This document shows, piece after piece, positions 27,801 to 34,992 of a stretch of DNA of 38,851 bases. The stretch lies in assembly GCA_022826505.1 (NCBI GenBank), contig JAJDUQ010000324.1:1-38851 (forward strand). The letters are read 5' to 3'. This DNA comes from Gammaproteobacteria bacterium. GTDB taxonomy: Bacteria; Pseudomonadota; Gammaproteobacteria; HK1. The position numbers were made by a program, and so were the translations under genes. The notes beneath the pieces are model-generated. The model saw only the letters and a list, made by a program, of their open reading frames with translations, made no database searches and was not told the DNA's origin. Numbering within the stretch: the stretch's first letter is position 1; every line of letters starts with the position of its first letter.

Positions 27801-28344
27801 GTCGCTGTCGGAGGAAGAGCTGTACTCCTGCCTTCTCTACCCCAAGGTGTTCGAGGACTACGCCGAACGGCGTCAAAAGTACGGTCCGGTGTCGGCGCTG
27901 CCGACCGAGGTGTTCTTCTACGGACTGCCGCCGGGGCGCGAGGTCTCGTTCGAGCTCGATCGGGGGCTGACCCTGGTGGTTCGCTGTCTCGCCATCGGCA
28001 AGATCGACGAGGAAGGCAACGTTCGGGTGTTCTTCGAGCTGAACGGCCAGCCGCGCTCGGTCATGGTGGCGAACCGCGAGGCGACAGCGTCGGTCGTCCG
28101 GCGGCCGAAGGCGGACCCCGCCGACCCCTGCCACGTCGCGGCGCCGATGCCGGGAGTGGTGGCGTCGATGGCGGTTGCCGAAGGGCGGGACGTGGTCGCG
28201 GGCGACCTGCTGATGACCATCGAAGCGATGAAGATGGAAACGGCTCTGCACGCCGAACGGGGCGGCACCGTGGCGACTCTGCACGTGACGGCGGGACAGT
28301 CCGTCGACGCCAAGGACCTGCTGCTCGAGTTTGCAAAGGACTGA
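24892..28344 (+). CDS. pyc: Pyruvate carboxylase
   Basis: 1150 residues, the normal length. Order: biotin carboxylase (residues 1-450; FSKILVANRGEIAIRVL, the glycine-rich ATP loop KASWGGGGRGMREV, and HLEVQVLAD and IEVNPRIQVEHTVTE), carboxyltransferase (about 510-1000; DTTMRDAPQSLLATRM, the metal-binding FHTHDTSG and the conserved lysine in ILGIKDMAG), and a C-terminal biotinyl domain with K1114 in EAMKMET. It carboxylates pyruvate to oxaloacetate using ATP and bicarbonate. Translation is set at GTG 24892 with AAGG/GGAG upstream; an ATG at 24867 is out of frame. It is an anaplerotic enzyme, likely monocistronic, and divergent from the AT-rich cassette. Confidence 0.93.
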   Translation: MGRFSKILVANRGEIAIRVLRAANEMGKATVAVFADEDRLALHRSKADEAYRIGEGKGPISAYLAFDEIVRVAVDTGTDAIHPGYGFLSESPEFAEACEKEGIAFIGPRPDTLRRLGDKVSARAIAAAAGVPTVPATGALPADPRTALKLAEEVGFPGMLKASWGGGGRGMREVDSAERFEAALLAARREAAAAFGKDEIYLERFIRRARHLEVQVLADAGGRIVHLFERDCSVQRRNQKIVECAPAPGLSAAQRDELTGYALAIAREADYLNAGTVEFLHDMDTGRFHFIEVNPRIQVEHTVTEQVTGVDLVRAQIRIAEGAAIGEGPNDACPPQNAVALRGHAVQCRITTEDPLDRFIPDYGRITAYRVATGFGIRLDGGTAYTGAVITRHYDSLLEKVTAWAPSREGAIDRMRRALREFRIRGVATNIAFLERLVDDEAFRSGKFTTRFIDDNPALLEFTRPRDRASRLLRYIAEVTVNGHPEVRDRPPPPAHAHNPRAPELLAESSAGGAKALLDAEGPAAVADWLRDQTRVLVTDTTMRDAPQSLLATRMRTHDMERIAAAYARNLPGLFSIECWGGATFDVALRFLGECPWERLRRLRARIPNILLQMLLRASNAVGYTNYPDNVVQGFVGRAAASGIDLFRIFDPLNSVENMRIAIDAVLESGRICEAAICYTGDLHDPGRSRYDRDYYLRTARELRDAGTHILGIKDMAGLVKPAAARELVQALRHETGLPVHFHTHDTSGIAAASVLAAVDAGVDAVDLAMDSLSGFTSQPCLGAVVEALRGQPRGTGLDPARIREISDYWEAVRAQYAAFETDMRAPASEVYLHEMPGGQFTNLREQARSLGLAERWHEVASAYAEVNRMFGDIVKVTPTSKVVGDLALVMVSGGLTRADVEDPERDIAFPESVVGLFRGELGRMPGGFPEPLARKILKGVKPIEGRPGAMLPPADLEAERARAEAATGWSLSEEELYSCLLYPKVFEDYAERRQKYGPVSALPTEVFFYGLPPGREVSFELDRGLTLVVRCLAIGKIDEEGNVRVFFELNGQPRSVMVANREATASVVRRPKADPADPCHVAAPMPGVVASMAVAEGRDVVAGDLLMTIEAMKMETALHAERGGTVATLHVTAGQSVDAKDLLLEFAKD

Positions 28345-28369
28345 ATGACGGCCGCGTGCTACTCCTCAG

Positions 28370-28612
28370 CCGCTCGGTCCAGTCCAGTGGCAGTTGCCGG
28401 CGCACGAGCGAGAGGATGTGCGAGCCCAGGCTGGGGATCGTGATCCAGGGCAGGATGAGGAACCTCGGATTGTGGATGACGAGGGGGAGGTTCTTCTCGC
28501 GCAGGTTCGGCGTCCATCCGATGAAGGGGTCGCGGGTGACGGCGGACGCCGCCGGAGGCGCGTTCTCGACGGACGAGAGCTGAAACCGGCCGTAGCGTCG
28601 TACTCCGACGGC
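28370..28612 (-). pseudogene. Remnant of a DruA/DUF4338 protein
   Basis: Reading leftward from 28612 the frame gives YGRFQLSSVE, then TRDPFIGWTPNLREKNLPLV, IHNPRFLILPWITIPSLGSH and ILSLVRRQLPLDWTER. This is the conserved middle of DUF4338, the Druantia DruA domain: 'D-x-F-I-G-W...N-L...N-x-R-F-L-I-L-P-W...L-x-S-H-x-L'. The N-terminus is absent and the frame loses similarity just after DWTER, 26 bp before the pyruvate carboxylase stop. It lies in the same frame as, and directly after, the stop of the lipoprotein gene, so it has no start of its own. A decayed fragment; DUF4338 proteins also occur in mobile elements outside Druantia. Confidence 0.7.
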
Positions 28613-29608
28613 TCAGGGATCCAGGCTCGTATCGGGTGGAAGGAGCGATTCGCCCACGGCAGTGAACAGGCTCCGGAACTGGCCCTCGCTCCCGTCGTCT
28701 TCGACGAACTGCACGTCCGACTTCCCCGCCACCAGCCTGGGATTGCCGTCGGCGTCCGGCTGGTTGGACAGGCGACCGTCCCAGTACCCGCTCGACTCCG
28801 TCACCGTCCGCTCCGGGTGCACGACCGTCACGTCGGTGCCCACGAACGTTCCGCGGGAAGTGAGGTCGGTGACGCCGAAGCGCAGCTCGTAGTCCGTCGG
28901 CAGCGCCGTCAGCTCCCCCGGCCGGCGTCGCAGAAGGGCATACAGGTGCTCGCGCTCCAGCACGAGGTCTCCGACGCAGCCCAGGCAACCCCACATGGTG
29001 TTGTCCGAGAAGTCCGCGGTGATCACCATCGTTGCGCTGAACTCCTCGATGTGCTCGGCCGCGTCCGTCGCGCCGCTACCGTCCCGGTACCGGTAGAAGC
29101 CTCCCGCGCCGCCGGTATAGGTGGCCTGTCCCGCCTCGGGAAGCCGGGGCGGATTCGAGATGTCGAGCTCCGGGCCGTCGATGAACGCGTCGCCCTCGGC
29201 GTCGAGCAACGAAAGGTCTCGGCGAAACGAATACCGGCCGGGGAACCGCAGCCACCAGCCCGCGGCCAGGTAGTCCGTGGGGTCGTCGTCGTTCCAGCTC
29301 ACCAGCGCGTAGACGAGCGAGGTGTGGGTGGCGGTCGTCTTTCCGAGTGTCCAGCGCCGCCCCGCATGGTTGAGAATCGCCGGAACGTAGGACCAGCTAT
29401 ACCATTCGTCCCGGACCGCATTGAACCGGTCCCGGGTGCCGTCGCCACGGGGCAGGTCCACGTGCAGCACCTGTCCGTCGAAGTGCGTGACCCGCTCGAA
29501 TCGCATCTGCTCGTCGGCCGATGGCATGTCCCGGGCCATGTCGCTCCCTCCACATGCGGTCAACGTCACGACGAGGGCGGCACAGCCGAAAGTGCGGGCA
29601 GTCTTCAT
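28613..29608 (-). CDS. Surface lipoprotein with TbpB-like beta-barrel domain
   Basis: 331 residues. The N-terminus MKTARTFGCAALVVTLTACGG is a lipoprotein signal peptide with lipobox LTAC and Cys as the lipidated residue. The middle has a beta-strand-rich sequence with ITADFSDNTMWGCLGCVGDL, and the C-terminus has YWDGRLSNQPDADGNPRLVAG and GQFRSLFTAVGE. These follow the 'G-x-W-x-G-x-F...A-D-G-x-P...V-A-G...F-x-G-x-F-G-A' plan of transferrin-binding-protein-B-like beta barrels, many of which are surface-displayed by Slam. No Slam or TonB-dependent receptor gene is nearby. The start at 29608 is fixed by the signal peptide; a longer frame exists upstream but lacks one. Ligand unknown. Confidence 0.6.
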   Translation of the reverse strand: MKTARTFGCAALVVTLTACGGSDMARDMPSADEQMRFERVTHFDGQVLHVDLPRGDGTRDRFNAVRDEWYSWSYVPAILNHAGRRWTLGKTTATHTSLVYALVSWNDDDPTDYLAAGWWLRFPGRYSFRRDLSLLDAEGDAFIDGPELDISNPPRLPEAGQATYTGGAGGFYRYRDGSGATDAAEHIEEFSATMVITADFSDNTMWGCLGCVGDLVLEREHLYALLRRRPGELTALPTDYELRFGVTDLTSRGTFVGTDVTVVHPERTVTESSGYWDGRLSNQPDADGNPRLVAGKSDVQFVEDDGSEGQFRSLFTAVGESLLPPDTSLDP

Positions 29609-29940
29609 GTGTCTCGTTCTCCGATTAGCGTCGGGGGGGCGCAAGGTGGGTCCACTGTCCACCGGATGGCCCAATTCGCATTCCGCGTCCGGCTCCCCCT
29701 GACCCGGCGGGCAACCAGAACCGACCGGTCCAACGGTACGGCGCCCGGATGATCGATCGACGTGACTCATGGCGAGTTATCCTCGCACGGCGCAATGGAA
29801 GCACCCGGAGGCAGCGCCCGGCACAGAATACCGTACGTCGACCCGGGACGCTGATGGATCAGGGTCGTTTGAGGATGAGGTGCGGGAATTTCGCGACACC
29901 GTGGCTGACAGCATCCTGCTCGTACTTCGCGAGGAGAACG
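29609..29940. other. Gap without recognised gene
   Basis: This stretch lies between the lipoprotein's start and the first of two defence-gene fragments. It contains a G7 run (29633-29639) and some short open frames, none with protein-like features, a clear ribosome site or a known domain. It probably holds the lipoprotein promoter. Confidence 0.4.
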
Positions 29941-30090
29941 GAGACACAGTTGCAGCAGGACGCGCTTCAGCACGATTTCATCAAGCTGCGCGATCAGGCG
30001 CTCTGGCTGCGGCAGACGGTCAACACGTTCAATTGCCTGTTCGACTCCGGTCCGGAAATCGAGCGGGTTCTGAGGGCATCGGCCAGCCTG
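29941..30090 (+). pseudogene. Fragment resembling the N-terminus of an AbiU2-like HEPN protein
   Basis: Fifty codons read TQLQQDALQHDFIKLRDQAL, then WLRQTVNTFNCLFDSGPEIE and RVLRASAS. The spacing of F-x-x-L-x-x-x-x-x-W-L...F/Y-x-x-L-F...E-x-x-x-x-L-x-x-x-A matches the beginning of a family of small helical proteins (AbiU2-like HEPN in my recollection). After ASASL similarity stops and the frame becomes Arg/Pro-rich. No proper start or ribosome site is visible. I treat it as a truncated remnant; family assignment is tentative. Confidence 0.38.
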
Positions 30091-30149
30091 ACGCGCTCAT
30101 ACGAGCGCCCGGTACCGCGGCGGTTCCGCCAGGCAAGCGGGAGTGACCA

Positions 30150-30347
30150 TTGTCCGACTTGCCGGAGGTGGATGTGTCGCCGGACTCCAAGGACAATCCG
30201 ATACCGGCGACGGCCGTCGCCGGCGAAGCGGACTTGCTCGTTTCCGGCAGCATGGGTGACCTGCTGGCTCTCGGCAACGTCGAAGGCATCCCCATCGTCA
30301 CCGCTCGCGAAGCAATCGGCCGGCTTCAAGGACGGATGGCGGGATAG
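30150..30347 (+). pseudogene. C-terminal fragment of a PIN-domain toxin
   Basis: Sixty-five codons from a TTG: SPDSKDNPIPATAVAGEADL, then LVSGSMGDLLALGNVEGIPI and VTAREAIGRL. This matches the last half of COG1569-type PIN toxins (R-D-P-x-D-N...A-x-A-G-x-A-D-x-x-V-T-G-D-x-D-L-L-x-L...G-I-x-I-x-T-P-R-x-F). The N-terminal half with the first catalytic acids is missing and the conserved G-D-x-D reads G-S-M-G-D, so one metal-binding Asp is lost. Inactive remnant, 60 bp after the AbiU2-like fragment. Confidence 0.6.
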
Positions 30348-30435
30348 GCGCCGCCGGTTCGGGACAGACCGCACGTGGTTCCGATTTCGCACGACCAACA
30401 TCGGGGTACCGAGGCACCAGACTCCAGGCTCGACC

Positions 30436-30843
30436 ATGCACATCGTCTACGAGCTCGACGAGACTCGGATCGCGCAGCTTCACGGATTCTTCGCCCGCGA
30501 GTGGTGGACCTCGCACCGCTCGCTGGAAGAGACCCGGCGTTGCGTGGAGGGATCGCAGATCTGCATCGGACTCACTGACGACGCTGGCGATCTGATCGGT
30601 TTCGCGAGAGTCATCACCGACTATACATTCAAGGCGCTCGTCTTCGACGTGATCGTCGCCGATGCACACCGCGGCAAGGGGCTCGGCGATCACCTGATCA
30701 AGCTGGTCCTCGAGCATCCCGACCTGGCTCGCGTCAGGCATTTCGAGCTCTACTGCCTGCCCGACGTCGGCCCGTTCTACGAACGACACGGATTCTCCAC
30801 CGAGGTGGGCGGCGTCCGCCTGATGCGGCGCGACCGCGTATGA
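30436..30843 (+). CDS. GNAT-family N-acetyltransferase
   Basis: 135 residues, a minimal GNAT fold. The acetyl-CoA pyrophosphate-binding loop is visible as ADAHRGKGLGDHLIKLVLEH (R/Q-x-x-G-x-G/A), preceded by the beta-4 strand LVFDVIVA, and followed by FELYCLPDVGPFYERHGF, the usual C-terminal Y-x-x-x-G-F ending. It transfers an acetyl group to an amine of an unknown small molecule or protein. ATG 30436 (MHIVYELDET) is the natural start; there is no strong ribosome site. Flanked upstream by toxin remnants and downstream by the HisC-like gene 116 bp away. Confidence 0.82.
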   Translation: MHIVYELDETRIAQLHGFFAREWWTSHRSLEETRRCVEGSQICIGLTDDAGDLIGFARVITDYTFKALVFDVIVADAHRGKGLGDHLIKLVLEHPDLARVRHFELYCLPDVGPFYERHGFSTEVGGVRLMRRDRV

Positions 30844-30959
30844 CGCGAGGGAGCGGCCGCAGCGGTGGCGCCACAGTGCTCCACCGCGTCCGCCGAATCC
30901 CGTGATCGGCCGGTGCGTGCAAGGTATTCTCGCGCCCGTTTTCGCTCGAGCGCACGACG

Positions 30960-32075
30960 ATGACCACCGCGCCCCGGTTTACCACGCTGGTCGACAGCCT
31001 GCCCTCGACCATACCGTTCGTCGGCCCCGAGACGCTCGAGCGCCAACGGGGCGAAGCATTTCAGGTCCGGGTGGGCGCCAACGAGAGCGCGTTCGGGGTC
31101 TCGCCCAAGGCGGTCGAGGCCATGTGGGAAGCGGTCGCGAACATCGCCTGGTACAACGACCCCGAGGCGTACGATCTCCGCAATGCCATCGCGGCGCGTC
31201 ACGGCGTCTCCCTGGACGAGGTCCTGCTCGGCGCCGGCATCGACGAGATGCTCGGCAACGTGGTGCGGATGGTCATCGAGCCGGGGATGCCGGTGGTCAC
31301 TTCGCTCGGCGCCTATCCGACCTTCAACTATCATGTCGCGGGCTTCGGCGGGGTGCTGGAGGCGGTGCCCTACCGCGACGATCGAATCGACCTGGAGGCC
31401 CTGCTCGACGCGGTGCGCAGGACCGAAGCGCGGCTCGTCTATCTCGCCAATCCCGACAACCCGATGGGGACGTGGCACGACGCGGCGCAGGTGCGCGCGT
31501 TCATCGACGAGCTGCCGGAGTCCACGCTGCTCGTGCTCGACGAGGCGTACATCGAGTTTGCGCCCGCATCGGCAGTGTTCCCGATCGATGCGGACGACCC
31601 CAGGGTCATCCGCATGCGCACGTTCTCCAAGGCGCACGGCATGGCCGGGGCCCGCATCGGGTACGCAATCGCCCCGAGCCGCACCATCGGCGGCCTGGGC
31701 CGGATCCGCAACCACTTCGGGGTGAATCGCATCGCGCAGGCCGGCGCACTCGCGTCGCTCGGCGATGCGGAGTTCATCGCCTCGGTGGTCGACGAAGTCG
31801 CTCGCGGGCGTAACGAGTACCACACGCTCGCTCGGCGGCTGGGTCTCGCCTCCGTGCCGTCGGCGACCAACTTCGTCGCCATCGACGCCGGCGGCGACGG
31901 CGACCATGCCCGTGCCCTGCTGGCGCGGCTTCAGGACGAAGGGGTGTTCGTGCGCATGCCCGGGGTCGCCCCCCTCGACCGATGCATTCGAGTGACGGTG
32001 GGAACCGCCGGAGAGCGTGCGCTGTTCGCTCGCATCTTCGAAGCCGTGGTCAACGAAACAGGAGAGAAACCATGA
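30960..32075 (+). CDS. HisC-like PLP-dependent class I/II aminotransferase
   Basis: 371 residues, similar in length and layout to histidinol-phosphate aminotransferase. The N-terminal substrate loop (VRVGANESAFGVSPKAVEAM), the LGAGIDEML cofactor region, the NPDNPMGTW motif, LVLDEAYIEFAP (Asp-Tyr pair) and the PLP lysine in MRTFSKAHGMAGARIGY are all in place; the last includes the phosphate-binding Arg. The protein is not next to other histidine genes, so it may act on another amino acid. It overlaps the next gene (GFA) by four bases (ATGA). Confidence 0.85.
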   Translation: MTTAPRFTTLVDSLPSTIPFVGPETLERQRGEAFQVRVGANESAFGVSPKAVEAMWEAVANIAWYNDPEAYDLRNAIAARHGVSLDEVLLGAGIDEMLGNVVRMVIEPGMPVVTSLGAYPTFNYHVAGFGGVLEAVPYRDDRIDLEALLDAVRRTEARLVYLANPDNPMGTWHDAAQVRAFIDELPESTLLVLDEAYIEFAPASAVFPIDADDPRVIRMRTFSKAHGMAGARIGYAIAPSRTIGGLGRIRNHFGVNRIAQAGALASLGDAEFIASVVDEVARGRNEYHTLARRLGLASVPSATNFVAIDAGGDGDHARALLARLQDEGVFVRMPGVAPLDRCIRVTVGTAGERALFARIFEAVVNETGEKP

Positions 32076-32482
32076 AGATTGACGGCGCCTGCTACTGCGG
32101 CGAGATCGCCTTCGAGGCGGAGGTGAACCCCGAGCACGTGGCGATCTGTCACTGCACGGACTGCCAGACGATGTCCGGGACCACGTTCCGCCACATCGTG
32201 CCGACATCGGCGGAGGGATTTTGCCTCGTGTCGGGAACCCCGAAGACCTACGTGAAGACGGCCGAGAGCGGCAACCGGCGGGTGATGGCGTTTTGCGCGA
32301 ATTGCGGAACCCAGCTCTGGGCCTGCGACGAAGGCGACGACCCCGGACGGATCGCACTGCGCGGCGGCACCGTGCGCCAGCGCGAGCAGCTCGCCCCGAA
32401 GCGCCACCTCTGGCACCGCTCCGCGCAGCCGTGGCTCGGGGACATCGGCGACTTGCCCCGCATCGAAAAGCAGCCGTTCTGA
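32072..32482 (+). CDS. GFA-family (glutathione-dependent formaldehyde-activating enzyme-like) zinc protein
   Basis: 136 residues. Zinc-binding cysteines follow the family pattern: CYCG (8, 10 region), CHCTDCQ (about 29-34) and CANCG (about 76-79). The fold is the Mss4-like beta sheet. Only a few members have shown activity with S-hydroxymethylglutathione; most are of unknown function. The ATG is inside the last codons of the aminotransferase, with AGGAGA seven bases upstream, so the two are translationally coupled. A second, diverged copy lies at 33549-33953 in the opposite direction. Confidence 0.85.
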   Translation: MKIDGACYCGEIAFEAEVNPEHVAICHCTDCQTMSGTTFRHIVPTSAEGFCLVSGTPKTYVKTAESGNRRVMAFCANCGTQLWACDEGDDPGRIALRGGTVRQREQLAPKRHLWHRSAQPWLGDIGDLPRIEKQPF

Positions 32483-32503
32483 GAAATCCGGGAGAGGATC
32501 GAA

Positions 32504-33466
32504 ATGGGCGCGAGGGCACCGAACATCCTGTTCCTGATGTCGGACCAGATGGGTGCGCCCGTCTTGCCCATCCACGGGCATCCGGTCTGCCAGACGCCCC
32601 ATATCGAGGCGCTGGCCGACAGCGGCGTGGTGTTCGACAGCGCCTACTGCAATTATCCGCTCTGCGCGCCGGCCCGCTTTTCGATGCTGGCCGGACGCCT
32701 CGCGCCTTCGATTGGCGCCTTCGACAACGCCTCCGAGTTCACCGCCGACACCCCGACCCTCGCGCACTACCTGTCGCTGCTCGGCTACCGCACCATCCTG
32801 TGCGGCAAGATGCATTTCATCGGTCCCGACCAGCTCCACGGGTTCGAGGAGCGGCTGACCACCGACGTGTACCCGGCCTCGTTCTCCTTCCTTCCCGACT
32901 GGGAGAAGGGTCCGAAGTGGATCTCCTCCGGGACCGACCTGAGCTCGGTGGTGGAAGCGGGGCCGTGCCTGCGAAGCCTGCAGATCGACTACGACGACGA
33001 GGTGGAGTTCTTCGCCACCCAGAAGCTCTTCGATCTGGCCCGGGACGACCGCGACCGGCCGTTCTTCCTGTGCGTGTCGTTCACCCAGCCGCACTCGCCT
33101 TACACCCCGGGGCAGGAGCACTGGGACCGCTACCGCCACGACGACATTCTGTTCCCCATCGTGCTGGTGCTGTGCGTCTACGGCGGCTACGCGGTCAACA
33201 ACAACCTGTTCGACATCCTGGTGATGATGCTGATCGGCCTGCTGGGCTTCGGCATGCTGCGCGCCAACATCCCCGCCGCTCCCTTCCTCATCGCCTTCGT
33301 GCTGGGCCCGTTGCTGGAGGACAACTTCCGCCAGTCCCTGCTGCTCTCGCACGGCAGCCTGGACATCTTCGTCCGCAACGAGATCTGCTGGATCTTCTGG
33401 TGTCTGACGGTGATCGCGGTGGTGCTGATCATCCGCCGGCAGAGGAAGATTCCCGGGACGGAGTGA
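32504..33466 (+). CDS. Chimera: choline-sulfatase N-terminus fused to TctA-type transporter C-terminus
   Basis: 320 residues in one open frame. Residues 1-about 213 are a sulfatase of the BetC type: metal-binding NILFLMSDQ (D14, Q15), the formylglycine site C54 in NYPLCAPAR, GKMHFIGPDQLHGF, and SFTQPHSPYTPGQEHWDRYR. Real choline sulfatases are about 500 residues and have further metal ligands near residue 300. After RHDDI (about residue 214, base 33145) the sequence becomes ILFPIVLVLCVYGGYAVNNN, FDILVMMLIGLLGFGML and FVLGPLLEDNFRQSLLLSHG: the last hundred residues of TctA, the large membrane subunit of tripartite tricarboxylate transporters. Neither half is complete, so neither activity is expected. 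A large deletion or an assembly join best explains it. Confidence 0.75.
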   Translation: MGARAPNILFLMSDQMGAPVLPIHGHPVCQTPHIEALADSGVVFDSAYCNYPLCAPARFSMLAGRLAPSIGAFDNASEFTADTPTLAHYLSLLGYRTILCGKMHFIGPDQLHGFEERLTTDVYPASFSFLPDWEKGPKWISSGTDLSSVVEAGPCLRSLQIDYDDEVEFFATQKLFDLARDDRDRPFFLCVSFTQPHSPYTPGQEHWDRYRHDDILFPIVLVLCVYGGYAVNNNLFDILVMMLIGLLGFGMLRANIPAAPFLIAFVLGPLLEDNFRQSLLLSHGSLDIFVRNEICWIFWCLTVIAVVLIIRRQRKIPGTE

Positions 33467-33548
33467 GGCAGTCACGAGGGCATGCAAGCATGGGCGGTGC
33501 ACGCCGGCCGGACGCCGCCGGACCCCACCGTCGATCGATGTCCGCTCC

Positions 33549-33953
33549 TCAGTCCTGCTCCGGCGACTTCCGCACGCCGGCAAGGTCGTAGATCCAGGGC
33601 ATGGCCGAGTTGCACCAGATTTGGCGCCTGGGCGGCAGAAGCGCGCGCTGGTTCGAGGTACCGAGACGGAGGCTGATGCGCTTGGGGCCGTCGCCGGACG
33701 GCATACCGAGCATCTGCGTGCCGCAATTCGGGCAGAACACCAGGGTGCGCTCGTTGCCGCTCGCCGCGATCTTCATGTAGGTCTTCGTCTCGCCGGTCAT
33801 CTCGAAATCCGAGTCGGGCACCCGAATCGTGGTACGAAAGGCACTGCCCGATATCGCCTGGCAATCGGTGCAATGGCACACGCTGGCGTTCTCCGGGTCG
33901 ACCGTGGCGGTATATCGCACGCGGCCGCAGTGGCACTGACCGTCGATTTTCAT
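33549..33953 (-). CDS. GFA-family zinc protein, second copy
   Basis: 134 residues, start MKIDGQCHCGRVRYTATV, with CHCTDCQAISGSAFRTT and FCPNCGTQM supplying zinc-binding cysteines. It is a diverged paralogue of the protein at 32072-32482: both begin MKIDGxCxCG and share the CHCTDCQ...SG...FR block and the CxNCGTQ motif. Orientation is opposite. ATG 33953 is used because it aligns with the paralogue; a longer frame begins ten codons earlier. The downstream 82 bp up to the chimera hold nothing recognisable. Confidence 0.82.
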   Translation of the reverse strand: MKIDGQCHCGRVRYTATVDPENASVCHCTDCQAISGSAFRTTIRVPDSDFEMTGETKTYMKIAASGNERTLVFCPNCGTQMLGMPSGDGPKRISLRLGTSNQRALLPPRRQIWCNSAMPWIYDLAGVRKSPEQD

Positions 33954-34221
33954 TGGAGTTCTCTCGTTGTTCGGATATGGCAATCGACATGAGCCGGCTC
34001 ATGTTCCGGCTATTTCGGATGGGGCATTTCGACGAGGGGTGCTGGATCCTGCTCTCCGAAAGAGCGATTTCGGAGTTCGTCGGTCGAGTGTACCGGCTGA
34101 CGCCGAAATTGCCGCAAGCTGGCCGGGAGTGGGAGACACGAGAGACAACCTGAACGACCAGGGCGAGTTGCGATGACGGTGAAACTTGCACGCCGCGTTG
34201 CGTTCAGCGACAACATGAAGA

Positions 34222-34992
34222 ATGAACGGAACGAATACGAAGCTGACCACGGCGGTCGAGACCTATCTCGCCGCTCTCGGACGGACACGCGTCTCGGGCG
34301 GCGCAACCGGGGAGCGGTCGAGCTACGGGCCACTTGCGAACCTGCTAGATGCGGTCGGTGCGACGCTCAGACCGAAAGTATTCTGCGTCGGTGAGCTGGC
34401 CGATCAGGGCGCGGGGCATCCCGACTTCGGCCTCTACGCGGCGAAGCAGGTGCAGCGGGGCCGGCCGCGCGAGGGGCAGGTTCCGGAGCGCGGCGTAGTC
34501 GAGGTGAAGTCCTCCAACGAGGACGTGCAGGCGCAGGCGGTACGCGAGCAGGTCGGACGGTACTGGACCCGTTATCGGCTGGTGTTGGTGACGAACCTGC
34601 GCGAGTTCATGCTGGTCGGGGACGATGCGCAGGGTCGCGAAGCCACACTCGAATCGTTCCGGCTTGCCGGCAGCGAGGCGGAATTCGAGCGCCGACTGCA
34701 AGCACCGCGCGTCTTTGCCCGAAATATCGGCACGGGTCTTGGCGAGTATCTGTGTCGCGCTCTGTCGCATCGCGCCGCTCTGACCGAACCGAAGGACTTG
34801 GCGTGGTTGCTGGCCTCCTATGCGCGAGATGGGCTCGCGCGGGTCGAAGCGGCGGGTGACGAATCATCGCTCCAGGCGGTCCGTTCGGCACTCGAAGAGG
34901 CTCTTGGAGCGCGCTTCGAGGGTGAAAGAGGCGCGCGTTTCTTCCACTCGACCCTGGTGCAGACGCTGTTCTACGGTGTGTTCTCCGCCTAG
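34222..34992 (+). pseudogene. Type ISP restriction-modification enzyme, N-terminal part (nuclease and coupler), ends at in-frame amber codon
   Basis: Residues 1-256 of what should be one polypeptide of about 1150-1200 residues. A PD-(D/E)xK nuclease core is visible: HPDFGLYAAK and VVEVKSSNEDVQAQA. The segment ends LVQTLFYGVFSA then TAG (34990-34992). In intact relatives this stretch reads FYGVFSAWVLWA; here the Trp codon TGG has become TAG, and the next codons (VLWARAD) continue in the same frame. It is a single-base nonsense change. Without readthrough the nuclease domain is cut from its methyltransferase. Start ATG 34222. Confidence 0.8.

Noticed and set aside
28370..28612. An intact Druantia defence system
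   Set aside because: Only about 80 codons of a DUF4338 domain remain and no other druA-E-like genes are in the window.
32504..33466. A functional membrane-anchored sulfatase
   Set aside because: The sulfatase half lacks the later metal ligands and more than half its length, so catalytic function is unlikely.
34990..34992. Programmed amber recoding (pyrrolysine or readthrough)
   Set aside because: No pyl genes or recoding signals are seen, relatives have Trp at this place, and the gene is already broken at its 3' end.
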